A DNA stretch of 64,000 bases. It comes from an uncultured Cocleimonas sp. Lineage in GTDB: Bacteria > Pseudomonadota > Gammaproteobacteria > Thiotrichales > Thiotrichaceae. Each line of letters opens with the position of its first letter. Within the stretch, counting starts at the first letter, position 1. Below are positions 45,597 to 55,001 of this stretch, piece after piece. A program made the position numbers and the translations under genes. Under the pieces are notes generated by a model. The model did no database searches. It was not told where the DNA came from and worked only from the letters and a program-made list of their open reading frames with translations. The stretch is taken from assembly GCF_947495625.1 (NCBI RefSeq), contig NZ_CANLZW010000013.1, positions 1 through 64,000 of the forward strand, read 5' to 3'.

Positions 45597-46238
45597 ATGT
45601 TAACGATCAGTGAAAAAAATCCAGCTTCAGCAAAGCAAAGTACCATTGTAGGTGCTGGTGATTACTTTATACATTTGGTACACAAGGGTGAAACTCTTCG
45701 TATATTAGATCTGGAGGGGAATCAGGCAGCAGATACTCTGTTTTTTAATGCTAACGATTCTAGCGAACGTTACAGCGCAGTAGATACGATTAGAGAGCAA
45801 TCAAATCTTTATCTTACAACGGGTAGCCAGCTGCGTTCTAACGAAAACAATATAATGCTCGAAATTACTGCAGATACCTGTGGGCGTCACGATACCATCG
45901 GTGGGGCTTGTGCTAGTGAAAGTAATACCGTTCGCTATGATTTAGAAAAACGCTGCATGCATTCTTGTCGTGATAGTTGGATGCTTGCTATAGCAGAGCA
46001 CCCCGAGTTCGATATTAGTAAGCGCGATATCTCTCACAATATTAATTTTTTCATGAACGTCCCGGTAACTGAGTCCGGAGGTCTAAGTTTTGAGGATGGT
46101 ATTTCAGCTCCGGGTAAATATGTTGAAATGATAGCTAGAATGGATGTTGTGGTTTTGATATCCAATTGTCCTCAATTGAATAACCCATGTAATGGTTACA
46201 ATCCCACGCCTATAGAAATTCTGATTTGGGATAAATGA
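45597..46238 (+). CDS. DUF1989 protein, second carboxyguanidine deiminase subunit
   Basis: A 213-residue paralogue of the preceding protein, with [35 protein letters not shown] and the C-terminal [18 protein letters not shown] typical of the family. Histidine and cysteines in these motifs probably bind a metal. The ATG directly follows the TAG of the previous gene (TAGATG), consistent with a heteromeric complex made in equal amounts. After it the RNA contains the guanidine-II riboswitch. Confidence 0.9.
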   Translation: MLTISEKNPASAKQSTIVGAGDYFIHLVHKGETLRILDLEGNQAADTLFFNANDSSERYSAVDTIREQSNLYLTTGSQLRSNENNIMLEITADTCGRHDTIGGACASESNTVRYDLEKRCMHSCRDSWMLAIAEHPEFDISKRDISHNINFFMNVPVTESGGLSFEDGISAPGKYVEMIARMDVVVLISNCPQLNNPCNGYNPTPIEILIWDK

Positions 46239-46241
46239 TTA

Positions 46242-46291
46242 ACGACTTCAGTGGACGACCATTGTCGTAAAAGCCAACGGGACGACCCGTT
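46242..46291 (+). promoter_or_regulatory. Guanidine-II (mini-ykkC) riboswitch before the carboxylase gene
   Basis: Two adjacent hairpins with the same ACGA tetraloop: CAGTGG-ACGA-CCATTG (46249-46264, one G-U pair, extended by ACGA/TCGT) and AACGGG-ACGA-CCCGTT (46276-46291). Two stems with ACGR loops ending close to a ribosome-binding site define mini-ykkC. Here the second stem ends 12 bases before the carboxylase ATG, next to the likely ribosome site ACGGAAA. It is intra-operonic. Confidence 0.85.
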
Positions 46292-46303
46292 TACGGAAAT
46301 AAC

Positions 46304-49300
46304 ATGTTTAATAAAGTTCTGATAGCCAATAGAGGTGCTATTGCAACCCGTATCTTACGTACCTTGAAAAAACTTGAAGTGGAATCGGTAGTGGTTTATG
46401 CAGAGTGCGACAAGGATAGTTTACACGTGCGTAATGCAGATGAAGCATATTCATTAGGGGATGGCGGAGCTACTGATACTTATTTAAATAAACAGAAGCT
46501 CCTTGATATCGCAAAGAAGTCTGGTGCTGAAGCAATTCACCCGGGTTATGGTTTTTTAAGTGAGAATGCAGAGTTTGTAAGAGAATGTGAAAAGGCGGGT
46601 ATCAGTTTTATCGGCCCAACTACCGAACACATGATGGCATTTGGTCTAAAGCACAAAGCACGTGAATTGGCAGAAGCTTCATCCACACCATTATTAACCG
46701 GGTCTGGCTTGCTTTTTGATAAGCAGCAAGCTTCTGAGCACGCTAAAAATATTGGCTATCCTGTAATGCTTAAAAGTACAGCGGGTGGTGGTGGTATTGG
46801 TATGCAGCTGTGTCATGATGAAACTCAATTATTGGATGCATTTGACAGCGTTAAAAGACTTGGCAAAAATAATTTTTCAAATGATGGTGTTTTTCTTGAA
46901 AAGTTTATTCAGCGTGCACGACATATAGAAGTTCAGATGTTTGGTGATGGAAAAGGAACAGCTATTGCCATAGGTGAACGTGATTGCTCCGCGCAGCGCC
47001 GTAACCAAAAAGTGATTGAAGAATGTCCCGCACCGGGATTGACAGATCAGGTTCGTCAGCAACTTTATGATACTTCTGAAAGGTTATTAGCCAGCGTAAA
47101 CTATCGAAATGCTGGTACGGTTGAATACATTTTTGATGCGGATACTGATGCGTTTTATTTTCTTGAAGTGAATACCCGCCTACAAGTTGAGCATGGTGTA
47201 ACAGAAGAAGTGTATGGTATTGATTTGGTTGAATGGATGCTTAAACAAGCATTTTCAGATCATAATGATTCTGATCTTCAAAGCAGTAAAAGTGAAACCT
47301 CAACCATTGCGCTGAATCTTAAACAAATTAAAAGTACCATAAAAGCAAATGGTCATGCTATTCAGGCGCGTATCTATGCGGAAGACCCGTATCGAAATTT
47401 TCAGCCCAGTCCCGGTTTACTTAATGAAGTTTACTTCCCTCAAGATAAAGGCTTAAGAATTGATTATTGGGTAGAAAGTGGCACTCAAATTCCAACGTAT
47501 TTCGACCCTATGCTGGCGAAGTTAATTGTACATGCTGAAAGTCGGGAAAAAGCCCTGCAAAGTTTACAAAATCACCTGTCACAAACGCGATTATATGGAA
47601 CCCAGACAAACCTCGACTATCTGCATGCACTTAGTGGAGATTCGACTTTACATGAAGGTAAAGTAACGACGCGTTATTTAGATGAATTTGAGTATAACCC
47701 TCAACGTATTGATGTGTTAAGTGGTGGAACTCAAACGACCATCCAGGATTATCCTGCCAGAACGGGTTATTGGGATGTAGGCGTTCCGCCTTCTGGTCCG
47801 TTCGATAATTATTCATTTAGATTGGCGAATCGTTTACTTGAAAATTCAGCTGATAGTGCTGCTTTGGAAATCACACTGCAAGGCCCCAGTTTGGTGTTTA
47901 GCTATGCGACTCAAATTGTCTTAACAGGCGCTGTTATTGATGCCCAGTTAGACGATAAAAATATTCCCATGTATCAAGTCACTAATGTTAATGCAGGTCA
48001 GCAACTCAAACTTGGACAAATTAAAGATTGTGGTGCCAGGGCATATTTGGCAATACGTGGCGGAATACAGTGTCCTTCATATTTGGGCTCTAGAAGTACA
48101 TTTACCTTGGGCCAATTTGGTGGACATAACGGGCGTGCATTACAAGCAGGCGATGTGTTAAGCGTGTCTGATACGTTTGCAGAAGTGGTTCAAACGACTA
48201 AAGCAGAGTGCATTCAGTCATCATTTTGCAATGAATGGACCTTAAATGTAATTTACGGACCACATGGCGCGCCTGACTTTTTTACCGATGAAGATATAAC
48301 AACCTTTTTTGAAACCGACTGGGAGATTCACTATAACTCAAGCCGTACTGGCGTCAGACTAATTGGGCCAAAACCTACCTGGGCCAGAGCTGATGGTGGA
48401 GAGGCAGGCATGCATCCATCGAACATTCATGATAATGCTTATGCTTTTGGTGCCGTTGATTTTACAGGAGATATGCCGGTTATCTTGGGCCCGGATGGAC
48501 CTTCTTTGGGAGGTTTTGTTTGTCCTGCTACAGTGATCCACGCAGACTTATGGAAATTAGGACAATTACGCGCAGGTGATAAAGTCCGTTTTCGCAGTGT
48601 TACTTTAGAAAGCGCAGTTGAAGCTGAGAAGCAACAACAAAAAAGTATTGAATCTCTGAAATCTTTAGCAGATGGATGCGAGAGCGTAGAACCAGTAAAT
48701 GCCATCAAAGATAATTTATCCTCTGATAAATATGGTGATGAAGTTACTTATCGGTTGGCTGGTGATCATTTTTTATTGGTTGAATATGGAGAACAAGTTT
48801 TAGATATAAGACTACGTTTTCGTGTGCATGCATTAATGCAATGGTTACAAAAAAATCGACTCGTTGGTATGCAAGAATTGACTCCGGGTATTCGCTCATT
48901 GCAGTTACATTACGACAGTCAGGAATTAAGTGCTACCACACTTATAGAGCATCTAAAATCAGCTGAGGAAGAGCTATCAAAAACCCTGAATGAATTAACC
49001 GTCCCTTCCAGAATCGTTAATATTCCACTCTCTTGGGATGATGAAGCTTGTAAACTTGCTATTGATAGATACACGCAATCCGTTCGCAAAGATGCTCCTT
49101 GGTGTCCGAGCAATCTCGAATTCATCCGTCGTATTAATGGCTTGGCAAGCATTGAAGAAGTCAAAAAAATCGTCTTTTCCGCAAGCTATTTAGTGATGGG
49201 TTTGGGTGATGTTTATTTAGGAGCACCAGTAGCGACTCCGTTAGATCCACGCCATCGTTTAGTCACGACTAAATACAACCCAGCCAGAACCTGGACGGCA

Positions 49301-49963
49301 GAAAATTCGGTAGGAATCGGGGGTTCTTATATGTGTGTATATGGTATGGAAGGTCCAGGTGGCTATCAGTTTGTTGGCCGTACCTTGCAAATGTGGAATC
49401 GTTATAAAGAAACACAGGAATTCTCTAAGCCTTGGTTGCTTCGTTTCTTTGATCAAATTCGTTTTTATGAAGTTAGTAGTGATGAGCTCAAAGACATTCG
49501 TAAGAATTTTCCGCAAGGTCGTTATCCCTTGAAAATTGAAAAAAGTGAATTCTCATTAGCTGAATACAGTGATTTTTTAGTTGAAGAAGCCGAGACTATT
49601 AATCGTTTTACTCATACTCGTGAAGCAGCTTTTGAAAAAGAACTAGCGCTATGGCATAGCAGCGGTCAGTTTAATTTTGAAAGTGTTCAGAATAAAAATT
49701 CAAATGATGAAACTAATCAAATCGATTGGCCTGCCTCAAGCACAGTTGTTGAAAGTCAGGTAATGGCAAGTGTCTGGAAGCTTTTAGTAAAAGCTGGGGA
49801 TAACGTCGTTGAAGGAGATACATTAATGATTTTGGAATCGATGAAAATGGAAATTAATATACAAGCACCTGCTTCAGGCAAGGTAAGTCATGTGTTAACT
49901 CAGGCAGGTGAAGAAGTAAAAGCAGGACAGACCTTAGTTGTATTGGAGGAAAATGATGTCTAA
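46304..49963 (+). CDS. Biotin-dependent guanidine/urea carboxylase
   Basis: A 1219-residue enzyme. Domains in order: biotin carboxylase (about 1-455; IANRGAIATRILRTLKK, GYGFLSENAEF, ERDCSAQRRNQKVIEE), a KipA-like part of the carboxyltransferase (about 475-790; GTQTTIQDYPARTGYW), a KipI-like part (about 820-1050), and a C-terminal biotinyl domain with ESMKM, biotin on Lys1181. The family was called urea carboxylase; members in guanidine-riboswitch operons with two DUF1989 proteins carboxylate guanidine. It is placed behind its own guanidine-II switch and overlaps atzF by 8 bp. Confidence 0.94.
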   Translation: MFNKVLIANRGAIATRILRTLKKLEVESVVVYAECDKDSLHVRNADEAYSLGDGGATDTYLNKQKLLDIAKKSGAEAIHPGYGFLSENAEFVRECEKAGISFIGPTTEHMMAFGLKHKARELAEASSTPLLTGSGLLFDKQQASEHAKNIGYPVMLKSTAGGGGIGMQLCHDETQLLDAFDSVKRLGKNNFSNDGVFLEKFIQRARHIEVQMFGDGKGTAIAIGERDCSAQRRNQKVIEECPAPGLTDQVRQQLYDTSERLLASVNYRNAGTVEYIFDADTDAFYFLEVNTRLQVEHGVTEEVYGIDLVEWMLKQAFSDHNDSDLQSSKSETSTIALNLKQIKSTIKANGHAIQARIYAEDPYRNFQPSPGLLNEVYFPQDKGLRIDYWVESGTQIPTYFDPMLAKLIVHAESREKALQSLQNHLSQTRLYGTQTNLDYLHALSGDSTLHEGKVTTRYLDEFEYNPQRIDVLSGGTQTTIQDYPARTGYWDVGVPPSGPFDNYSFRLANRLLENSADSAALEITLQGPSLVFSYATQIVLTGAVIDAQLDDKNIPMYQVTNVNAGQQLKLGQIKDCGARAYLAIRGGIQCPSYLGSRSTFTLGQFGGHNGRALQAGDVLSVSDTFAEVVQTTKAECIQSSFCNEWTLNVIYGPHGAPDFFTDEDITTFFETDWEIHYNSSRTGVRLIGPKPTWARADGGEAGMHPSNIHDNAYAFGAVDFTGDMPVILGPDGPSLGGFVCPATVIHADLWKLGQLRAGDKVRFRSVTLESAVEAEKQQQKSIESLKSLADGCESVEPVNAIKDNLSSDKYGDEVTYRLAGDHFLLVEYGEQVLDIRLRFRVHALMQWLQKNRLVGMQELTPGIRSLQLHYDSQELSATTLIEHLKSAEEELSKTLNELTVPSRIVNIPLSWDDEACKLAIDRYTQSVRKDAPWCPSNLEFIRRINGLASIEEVKKIVFSASYLVMGLGDVYLGAPVATPLDPRHRLVTTKYNPARTWTAENSVGIGGSYMCVYGMEGPGGYQFVGRTLQMWNRYKETQEFSKPWLLRFFDQIRFYEVSSDELKDIRKNFPQGRYPLKIEKSEFSLAEYSDFLVEEAETINRFTHTREAAFEKELALWHSSGQFNFESVQNKNSNDETNQIDWPASSTVVESQVMASVWKLLVKAGDNVVEGDTLMILESMKMEINIQAPASGKVSHVLTQAGEEVKAGQTLVVLEENDV

Positions 49964-51803
49964 TTCTATATCCGAAGTAGTAACATTAAATCTAACCGTA
50001 TCAGCATTACATAAAGCTTATGCTGATGGCGTATTAACACCAGCAGATGTTATTGATAATATTTTAAAAAATAGCCTAGCGTTTGCTGAAAAAAATATAT
50101 GGATTTATCAATTAAACGAAGCTGAGTTATCTCCTTATGTGCTTGCTTTGGCTGAAAAAAATCCTGAAACTCATGCCTTGTGGGGTATTCCGTTTGCGAT
50201 TAAAGACAATATTGACCTTGCAGGAATTCCAACCACGGCTGCCTGTCCTGAATTTACTTATACGCCCGAAAAATCGGCCACGGTGGTACAGCAGTTAATA
50301 GATGCTGGGGCTATCCCGATTGGCAAAACGAACCTCGATCAATTTGCAACTGGCCTGAATGGAACGCGTTCACCCTATGGCGCATGTCGAAATGCATTTG
50401 ACTCAGATTATATTAGTGGCGGTTCTAGCGCAGGTTCAGCTGTCGCAGTGTCCCTAGGCTTAGCTAGCTTTAGTCTGGGTACAGATACCGCGGGTTCGGG
50501 TCGAGTCCCTGCATGTTTTAATAATCTCATAGGTTTGAAACCTAGCCGAGGTTTGCTTTCAAATACAGGAGTAGTACGCGCCTGTCGCAGCCTTGATTGT
50601 ATTAGTATTTTTAGCTTAAATACCGATGATGCTAATAGTGTGCTTGCAATTGCAGAAGGACATGATGAGAGTGATGAGTTTAGCCGTGTAAATCCATACA
50701 AAAACCAAAAACGTCATTATGGTTCATTAAATGGTGTTGAGAAAAAACCATTAATAGTAGGGATACTGCCGCAAGAGCAACTAGAGTTTTTTGGTGATGA
50801 AGCTTATACACTCGCTTATGCGGAATCGATTAAAAAACTTTCTGAACTTGATATTGAATTTTTAGAAATTGATTATGCTCCTTTCCTTACAGCTGCAAAA
50901 CTATTGTATGAAGGTCCATGGGTGAGTGAACGTTATTTAGGCGCCATGCCCCTGGTAAAAGAAAACCCTGAGGCTATGCTCGATGTGATTCGAGAAATTA
51001 TCGAACCCGCCGGTGATTTATTAGCCATTGATGCATTTGCCGCAAAATACAAATTAGCGGCATTAAAAAAACAATGTTTGATGGAGATGAAAAAAGTTGA
51101 CTGCCTGTTAACACCAACTACTAGTAAGCATTTTAAAATTGAAGAAATGCAACAAAACCCAATAGTAGCAAACAGCCAGTTAGGTCAATATACTAACTTT
51201 GTTAATCTGCTAGATATGAGCGCAATCGCAGTCCCTACAGGCTTTACCGCTAAAAATTTACCTTTTGGTATTACTTTAATTGGGGATCATTTTGAAGATA
51301 GAAAACTGTTAAGTATTGCAAATATGTTACAGCAATCACTACAGCTACCCTTAGGCGCAACTTCAGTTGAACTAGAAGCGTCAGAGTTTAATCAAGCAGC
51401 GAGTATCAGTGATAATATAGAAGTGGTTGTCTGTGGCGCACATTTAGAAGGTTTGCCCTTGAATTGGCAATTGACTGAAAGGGGTGGAACATTACTCGAG
51501 AAAACGACAACTTCTGATGGATATCGGTTATACGCATTGGCGGGTGGCCCACCGTTTCGGCCAGCATTGGTATTTGATGAAGCCAGTAAAAAAGGTGCTT
51601 GTATAGAAGTTGAAATTTGGTCATTACCTGCAACTGAGTTTGGTTCTTTTGTTGCTGGTATTCCTGCACCACTGGGAATCGGTAAAGTGACTGTGAAAGA
51701 CGGTCGCACCTTGTGTAGTTTCATTTGCGAATCACACGGTGTATTAGATGCGACTGAAATCACTCAATTCAGGGGATGGCGAAATTATTTAACGAAGAAC
51801 TAA
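49956..51803 (+). CDS. atzF: Allophanate hydrolase AtzF
   Basis: About 615 residues. The N-terminal two thirds is an amidase-signature domain with the Ser-cisSer-Lys triad at Lys83 (AIKDNIDLAGIPTT), Ser158 (GGSSAGS) and Ser181 (DTAGSGR). The C-terminal domain (about 455-612) is the allophanate-hydrolase C-terminal lobe, starting VVVCGAHLEGLPLNWQL. It splits allophanate into two ammonia and two carbon dioxide, finishing guanidine degradation. ATG 49956 is preferred to 49953 for its spacing from GGAGG (49945-49949). It is the last gene of the operon. Confidence 0.95.
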   Translation: MSNSISEVVTLNLTVSALHKAYADGVLTPADVIDNILKNSLAFAEKNIWIYQLNEAELSPYVLALAEKNPETHALWGIPFAIKDNIDLAGIPTTAACPEFTYTPEKSATVVQQLIDAGAIPIGKTNLDQFATGLNGTRSPYGACRNAFDSDYISGGSSAGSAVAVSLGLASFSLGTDTAGSGRVPACFNNLIGLKPSRGLLSNTGVVRACRSLDCISIFSLNTDDANSVLAIAEGHDESDEFSRVNPYKNQKRHYGSLNGVEKKPLIVGILPQEQLEFFGDEAYTLAYAESIKKLSELDIEFLEIDYAPFLTAAKLLYEGPWVSERYLGAMPLVKENPEAMLDVIREIIEPAGDLLAIDAFAAKYKLAALKKQCLMEMKKVDCLLTPTTSKHFKIEEMQQNPIVANSQLGQYTNFVNLLDMSAIAVPTGFTAKNLPFGITLIGDHFEDRKLLSIANMLQQSLQLPLGATSVELEASEFNQAASISDNIEVVVCGAHLEGLPLNWQLTERGGTLLEKTTTSDGYRLYALAGGPPFRPALVFDEASKKGACIEVEIWSLPATEFGSFVAGIPAPLGIGKVTVKDGRTLCSFICESHGVLDATEITQFRGWRNYLTKN

Positions 51804-51864
51804 ATCAAAACAACTAGGTTGAAGTACAAGGATTTACTTCATAAATAAGGAATGGTGGTAAAAC

Positions 51865-52734
51865 TTAATGTTGATTCTTCAAAGAGACCCATGAATGAGC
51901 GACTAATGTAAGAATTATGATAACACCTCCAATAATAGTTAAGCTGCTTGGTTTCTCACTTATAAACAGCCATCCAAGGTAGGTTCCTAAAACTGTTTCC
52001 AAAGGCATTATAAGACTCACTTCTGGCGCAGGCATATAGCGCGGTCCTAATGTAATTAAGGCGAAAGCGGTACTGGAGATGGCTCCTCCCAGTATGAGAA
52101 AAGGTACTACTTCGGGTAATAATTTGAAAGTGCCACCGGTACTTAAAATTGCTGGAATAGAAACTAAAGCGATAAGTATCCCACTGAGTGCCATAGCAGG
52201 AACCATATTTACTTCTTTATGACGACGTGTAAATGTAAAGCTAATTGCTATGAAGATTGCTGAACCGAAAGCGCTTAAATCCCCTAAAATACCGCCCGTT
52301 TCTAAGCTGTCAGACATAATAAGGAAAATGGACGCAAATATTATTAACATTGCCACCCATGTTATGGTTTTAATCTTTTCACCAAGAAACATCCAGGTAA
52401 AAAGCGCTGCAAACATAGGCGAGGTGGCAATAATTACCAAGGTATTAGCAATACTGGTATTTTGGATAGCTGTAGTGAAACATAAATTACTACAGCCAAA
52501 AAACAAACCGATCATGAGGCCAGGTTTGCCGATTTTAATAAACTGTTGTATGGTTTTTTCTCGATAAGTTAATAACATTATCAAAGTGATACCAATAGCA
52601 AAGGCTGTTCCACGCCATATCATTACAGTCCATGTGTCCGCATTTAATAGCCGGATTATGAGCGCATCAGGACTTAAAATAATCACCCCGAGTGTGGTAA
52701 TTAGAATGCCTTTTAGGTGATCAGAAATGTGCAA
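51865..52734 (-). CDS. EamA/DMT-family transporter
   Basis: A 289-residue membrane protein with ten helices in two EamA repeats; MIWRGTAFAIGITLIMLL and CFTTAIQNTSIANTLVIIA in the first, and PAPEVSLIMPLETVLGTYLGW in the second, are typical. It converges on the guanidine operon and is separately transcribed, so a guanidine link is not implied. Unrelated in close sequence to the EamA protein at 24.6 kb. The substrate is unknown. Confidence 0.87.
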   Translation of the reverse strand: MHISDHLKGILITTLGVIILSPDALIIRLLNADTWTVMIWRGTAFAIGITLIMLLTYREKTIQQFIKIGKPGLMIGLFFGCSNLCFTTAIQNTSIANTLVIIATSPMFAALFTWMFLGEKIKTITWVAMLIIFASIFLIMSDSLETGGILGDLSAFGSAIFIAISFTFTRRHKEVNMVPAMALSGILIALVSIPAILSTGGTFKLLPEVVPFLILGGAISSTAFALITLGPRYMPAPEVSLIMPLETVLGTYLGWLFISEKPSSLTIIGGVIIILTLVAHSWVSLKNQH

Positions 52735-53029
52735 GGTAGCGGTCTGCTTAAATTAGAAAGTAGTTGTATTTTGTATCAGCGTGGGATTGTCACCTATCTA
52801 ATTCTAAAGCACAAAGTCTTATTAGTTATCTTGAAATCTTTATCAAAGTCACAATGATGTATACGAACACGTTAATAAAACGAATCTATCAAATATCCTT
52901 CAAAACTACCTAGATATGTCAATTTAGCACTACATTCATCCCTGATTGTATATTGTGAAAAATATCATCCTAGATAGATTATCTACGTGTTCTAAAAAAT
53001 AGTGAAAATTAAGTAAACGTATTTTTAGT

Positions 53030-54124
53030 ATGCTCTATCGCAAAGAAATAGATGGTCTTCGTGCACTCGCAGTCATCCCAGTCATATTATTCCATGCCGG
53101 CTTTGAATTTTTTGGCGGAGGCTTTGTGGGTGTTGATATTTTCTTTGTCATTAGTGGTTACCTGATCACTAGCATTATCTTGGCGGAATTAGATAACGGC
53201 ACTTTTACCATTGCTAATTTCTACGAACGCCGAATTCGCCGAATTTTTCCTGCATTATTCTTTGTCATAATTGCAATAATTCCTTTTGCTTATTATTGGT
53301 TACTACCAGCAGAATTAACCTCTTTTGGAAAAAGTATTGCTTCTGTATCTATTTTCGCTTCTAACTTCTTCTTTTGGCAAGAAAGTGACTACTTCGCCTC
53401 AGATTCTGAGTATCTTCCCTTGTTACATACATGGAGTTTGGCGGTTGAGGAGCAATATTATCTATTCTTTCCTATTATCATGATTCTGCTTTGGAGGTTT
53501 GGAAAAAACATACTCCTGACGACCTTAATTGTACTTGCGATCTTAAGTATCGCACTCAGTGAATGGGCCTGGCGTTACTCGCCAGATTTTAACTTTTACA
53601 TGCTTCCAACACGTATGTGGGAATTACTAGCGGGTGCATTCACGGCATTCTATTTAATTAACCGGGCACCAACAGGTAATCAAATTGGTGCAATACTTGG
53701 CCTACTTGCAATATTCTTTTCTCTAATATTTTATGACTCTGGCATACCTATCCCAAGCCTATATGGCTTATTGCCGATACTGGGAACTGTATTCATTATA
53801 CTGTTTGCAACAGAGCAAACACTGGTGGGTAAACTGCTTTCACAAAAGCTTGTTGTGGTTATCGGATTAATCTCTTACAGCGCCTACTTATGGCATGTCC
53901 CCATTTTTGCCTTTGCTCGTATAGCGAGCCTGGAAGAACCGGGTCCATGGGTTCTCGGTACATTAGGTATTGTAGCTTTATTGTTGGCGTGGATCAGTTG
54001 GCGTTTTGTAGAGAAACCTTTCAGAAACAAGAAACTTTTTACTCAGAAACAAGTCTTGATAACAGGTATGTTATTCAGTATTTTATTTATTTTAGTAGGT
54101 GCACAGATAGCGGGGGGACTTTAA
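53030..54124 (+). CDS. Acyltransferase-3 family membrane acyltransferase (OafA-like), no SGNH domain
   Basis: A 364-residue protein with ten or eleven membrane helices, starting MLYRKEIDGLRALAVIPVIL. The catalytic pattern Arg-x10-His is Arg11…His22 in the first helix, and FFVISGYLITSIIL and SLAVEEQYYLFFP are further signatures. Such enzymes acetylate O-antigen or other envelope sugars. OafA-like relatives usually continue into a periplasmic SGNH domain; here the protein stops after the last helix and that domain is in the next gene, 1 bp after the stop codon. Confidence 0.9.
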   Translation: MLYRKEIDGLRALAVIPVILFHAGFEFFGGGFVGVDIFFVISGYLITSIILAELDNGTFTIANFYERRIRRIFPALFFVIIAIIPFAYYWLLPAELTSFGKSIASVSIFASNFFFWQESDYFASDSEYLPLLHTWSLAVEEQYYLFFPIIMILLWRFGKNILLTTLIVLAILSIALSEWAWRYSPDFNFYMLPTRMWELLAGAFTAFYLINRAPTGNQIGAILGLLAIFFSLIFYDSGIPIPSLYGLLPILGTVFIILFATEQTLVGKLLSQKLVVVIGLISYSAYLWHVPIFAFARIASLEEPGPWVLGTLGIVALLLAWISWRFVEKPFRNKKLFTQKQVLITGMLFSILFILVGAQIAGGL

Positions 54125-54125
54125 A

Positions 54126-54932
54126 TTGTTAAACATAAAATTAAACATGAAAGCAGCGTTATTACTCACGTTACTGTTGTCACTGGCTGTCCCGGTTCAG
54201 GCAGGCAATGGGCTTATAAAATATGCCGATGTCAAAGAATCAGGCAAATATGTTCGCAAGCATTTTGTTGAAAGACTCAATAAACCTTTTGATGAAACTA
54301 GCAGTAAGAAAAAAGCGATTCTAATCGGTGATAGCCATGCTCAAGATTTTTTAAATATGGTGATAGAGGCAAACCGTCTGGATAACTTCCAGATTAGTAC
54401 TGTGCATATCATCACACAATGCCAGCCTTACCTCGGCGATGAACTTAATCAATTTATTAAAACCAAAGACCGCGCCAATTGTGAAAAGGGTTTTAGTATC
54501 GCCAAAAGCATAGACCGGATCAAACAGGCAGATCTGGTGATACTCGCGGCAAACTGGAAAGAATGGTCAATAAAGCAATTACCAACTACCATTAAAAATC
54601 TCGCACTGAGTGACCAGCAACATTTATTAATCGTGGGTAGAAAAAATCTAGGTAAAGTGAATATTCGTCATTTCTTGCGGATGTCGGAAGAAGAGCGTAT
54701 TGCACACAGGAATAAAGTGGATAAAAAGCAGGTCAGCTTCAATCAGCTCATGCAAGAAACGCTAAAGGAGAGAAAATGGATTGATGTGCACAGTGACGTT
54801 TGTGGAAGCTCCTCAGCCCAGGATTGCCCCGTATTCACCCCCTCAGGTGAGCTCATCAGTTTTGATGGTGGTCATTTAACCCCGGCGGGTGCGAAATTTT
54901 ATGGTCAAAAATTGCAAATTCCTTCGTTATAA
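54126..54932 (+). CDS. Exported SGNH-hydrolase-like protein, partner of the acyltransferase
   Basis: A 268-residue (from TTG 54126) or 261-residue (from ATG 54147) protein with its own signal peptide ending VPVQA. It has the SGNH block I segment IGDSHAQD, LVILAANWKEW, and a C-terminal FDGGHLTPAGA supplying the Asp-x-x-His. This is the domain normally fused to the C-terminus of OafA/OatA-type acyltransferases and thought to hand the acyl group to the periplasmic sugar. It lies directly behind the membrane acyltransferase, so the two probably act as a split version. Confidence 0.85.
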   Translation: MLNIKLNMKAALLLTLLLSLAVPVQAGNGLIKYADVKESGKYVRKHFVERLNKPFDETSSKKKAILIGDSHAQDFLNMVIEANRLDNFQISTVHIITQCQPYLGDELNQFIKTKDRANCEKGFSIAKSIDRIKQADLVILAANWKEWSIKQLPTTIKNLALSDQQHLLIVGRKNLGKVNIRHFLRMSEEERIAHRNKVDKKQVSFNQLMQETLKERKWIDVHSDVCGSSSAQDCPVFTPSGELISFDGGHLTPAGAKFYGQKLQIPSL

Positions 54933-55001
54933 TAGCCACTGAAAAAGAAGTAGTACTAACGACCATAGAATAGTAAAACAATGGATTTGCAGTGGTAGAC
55001 T

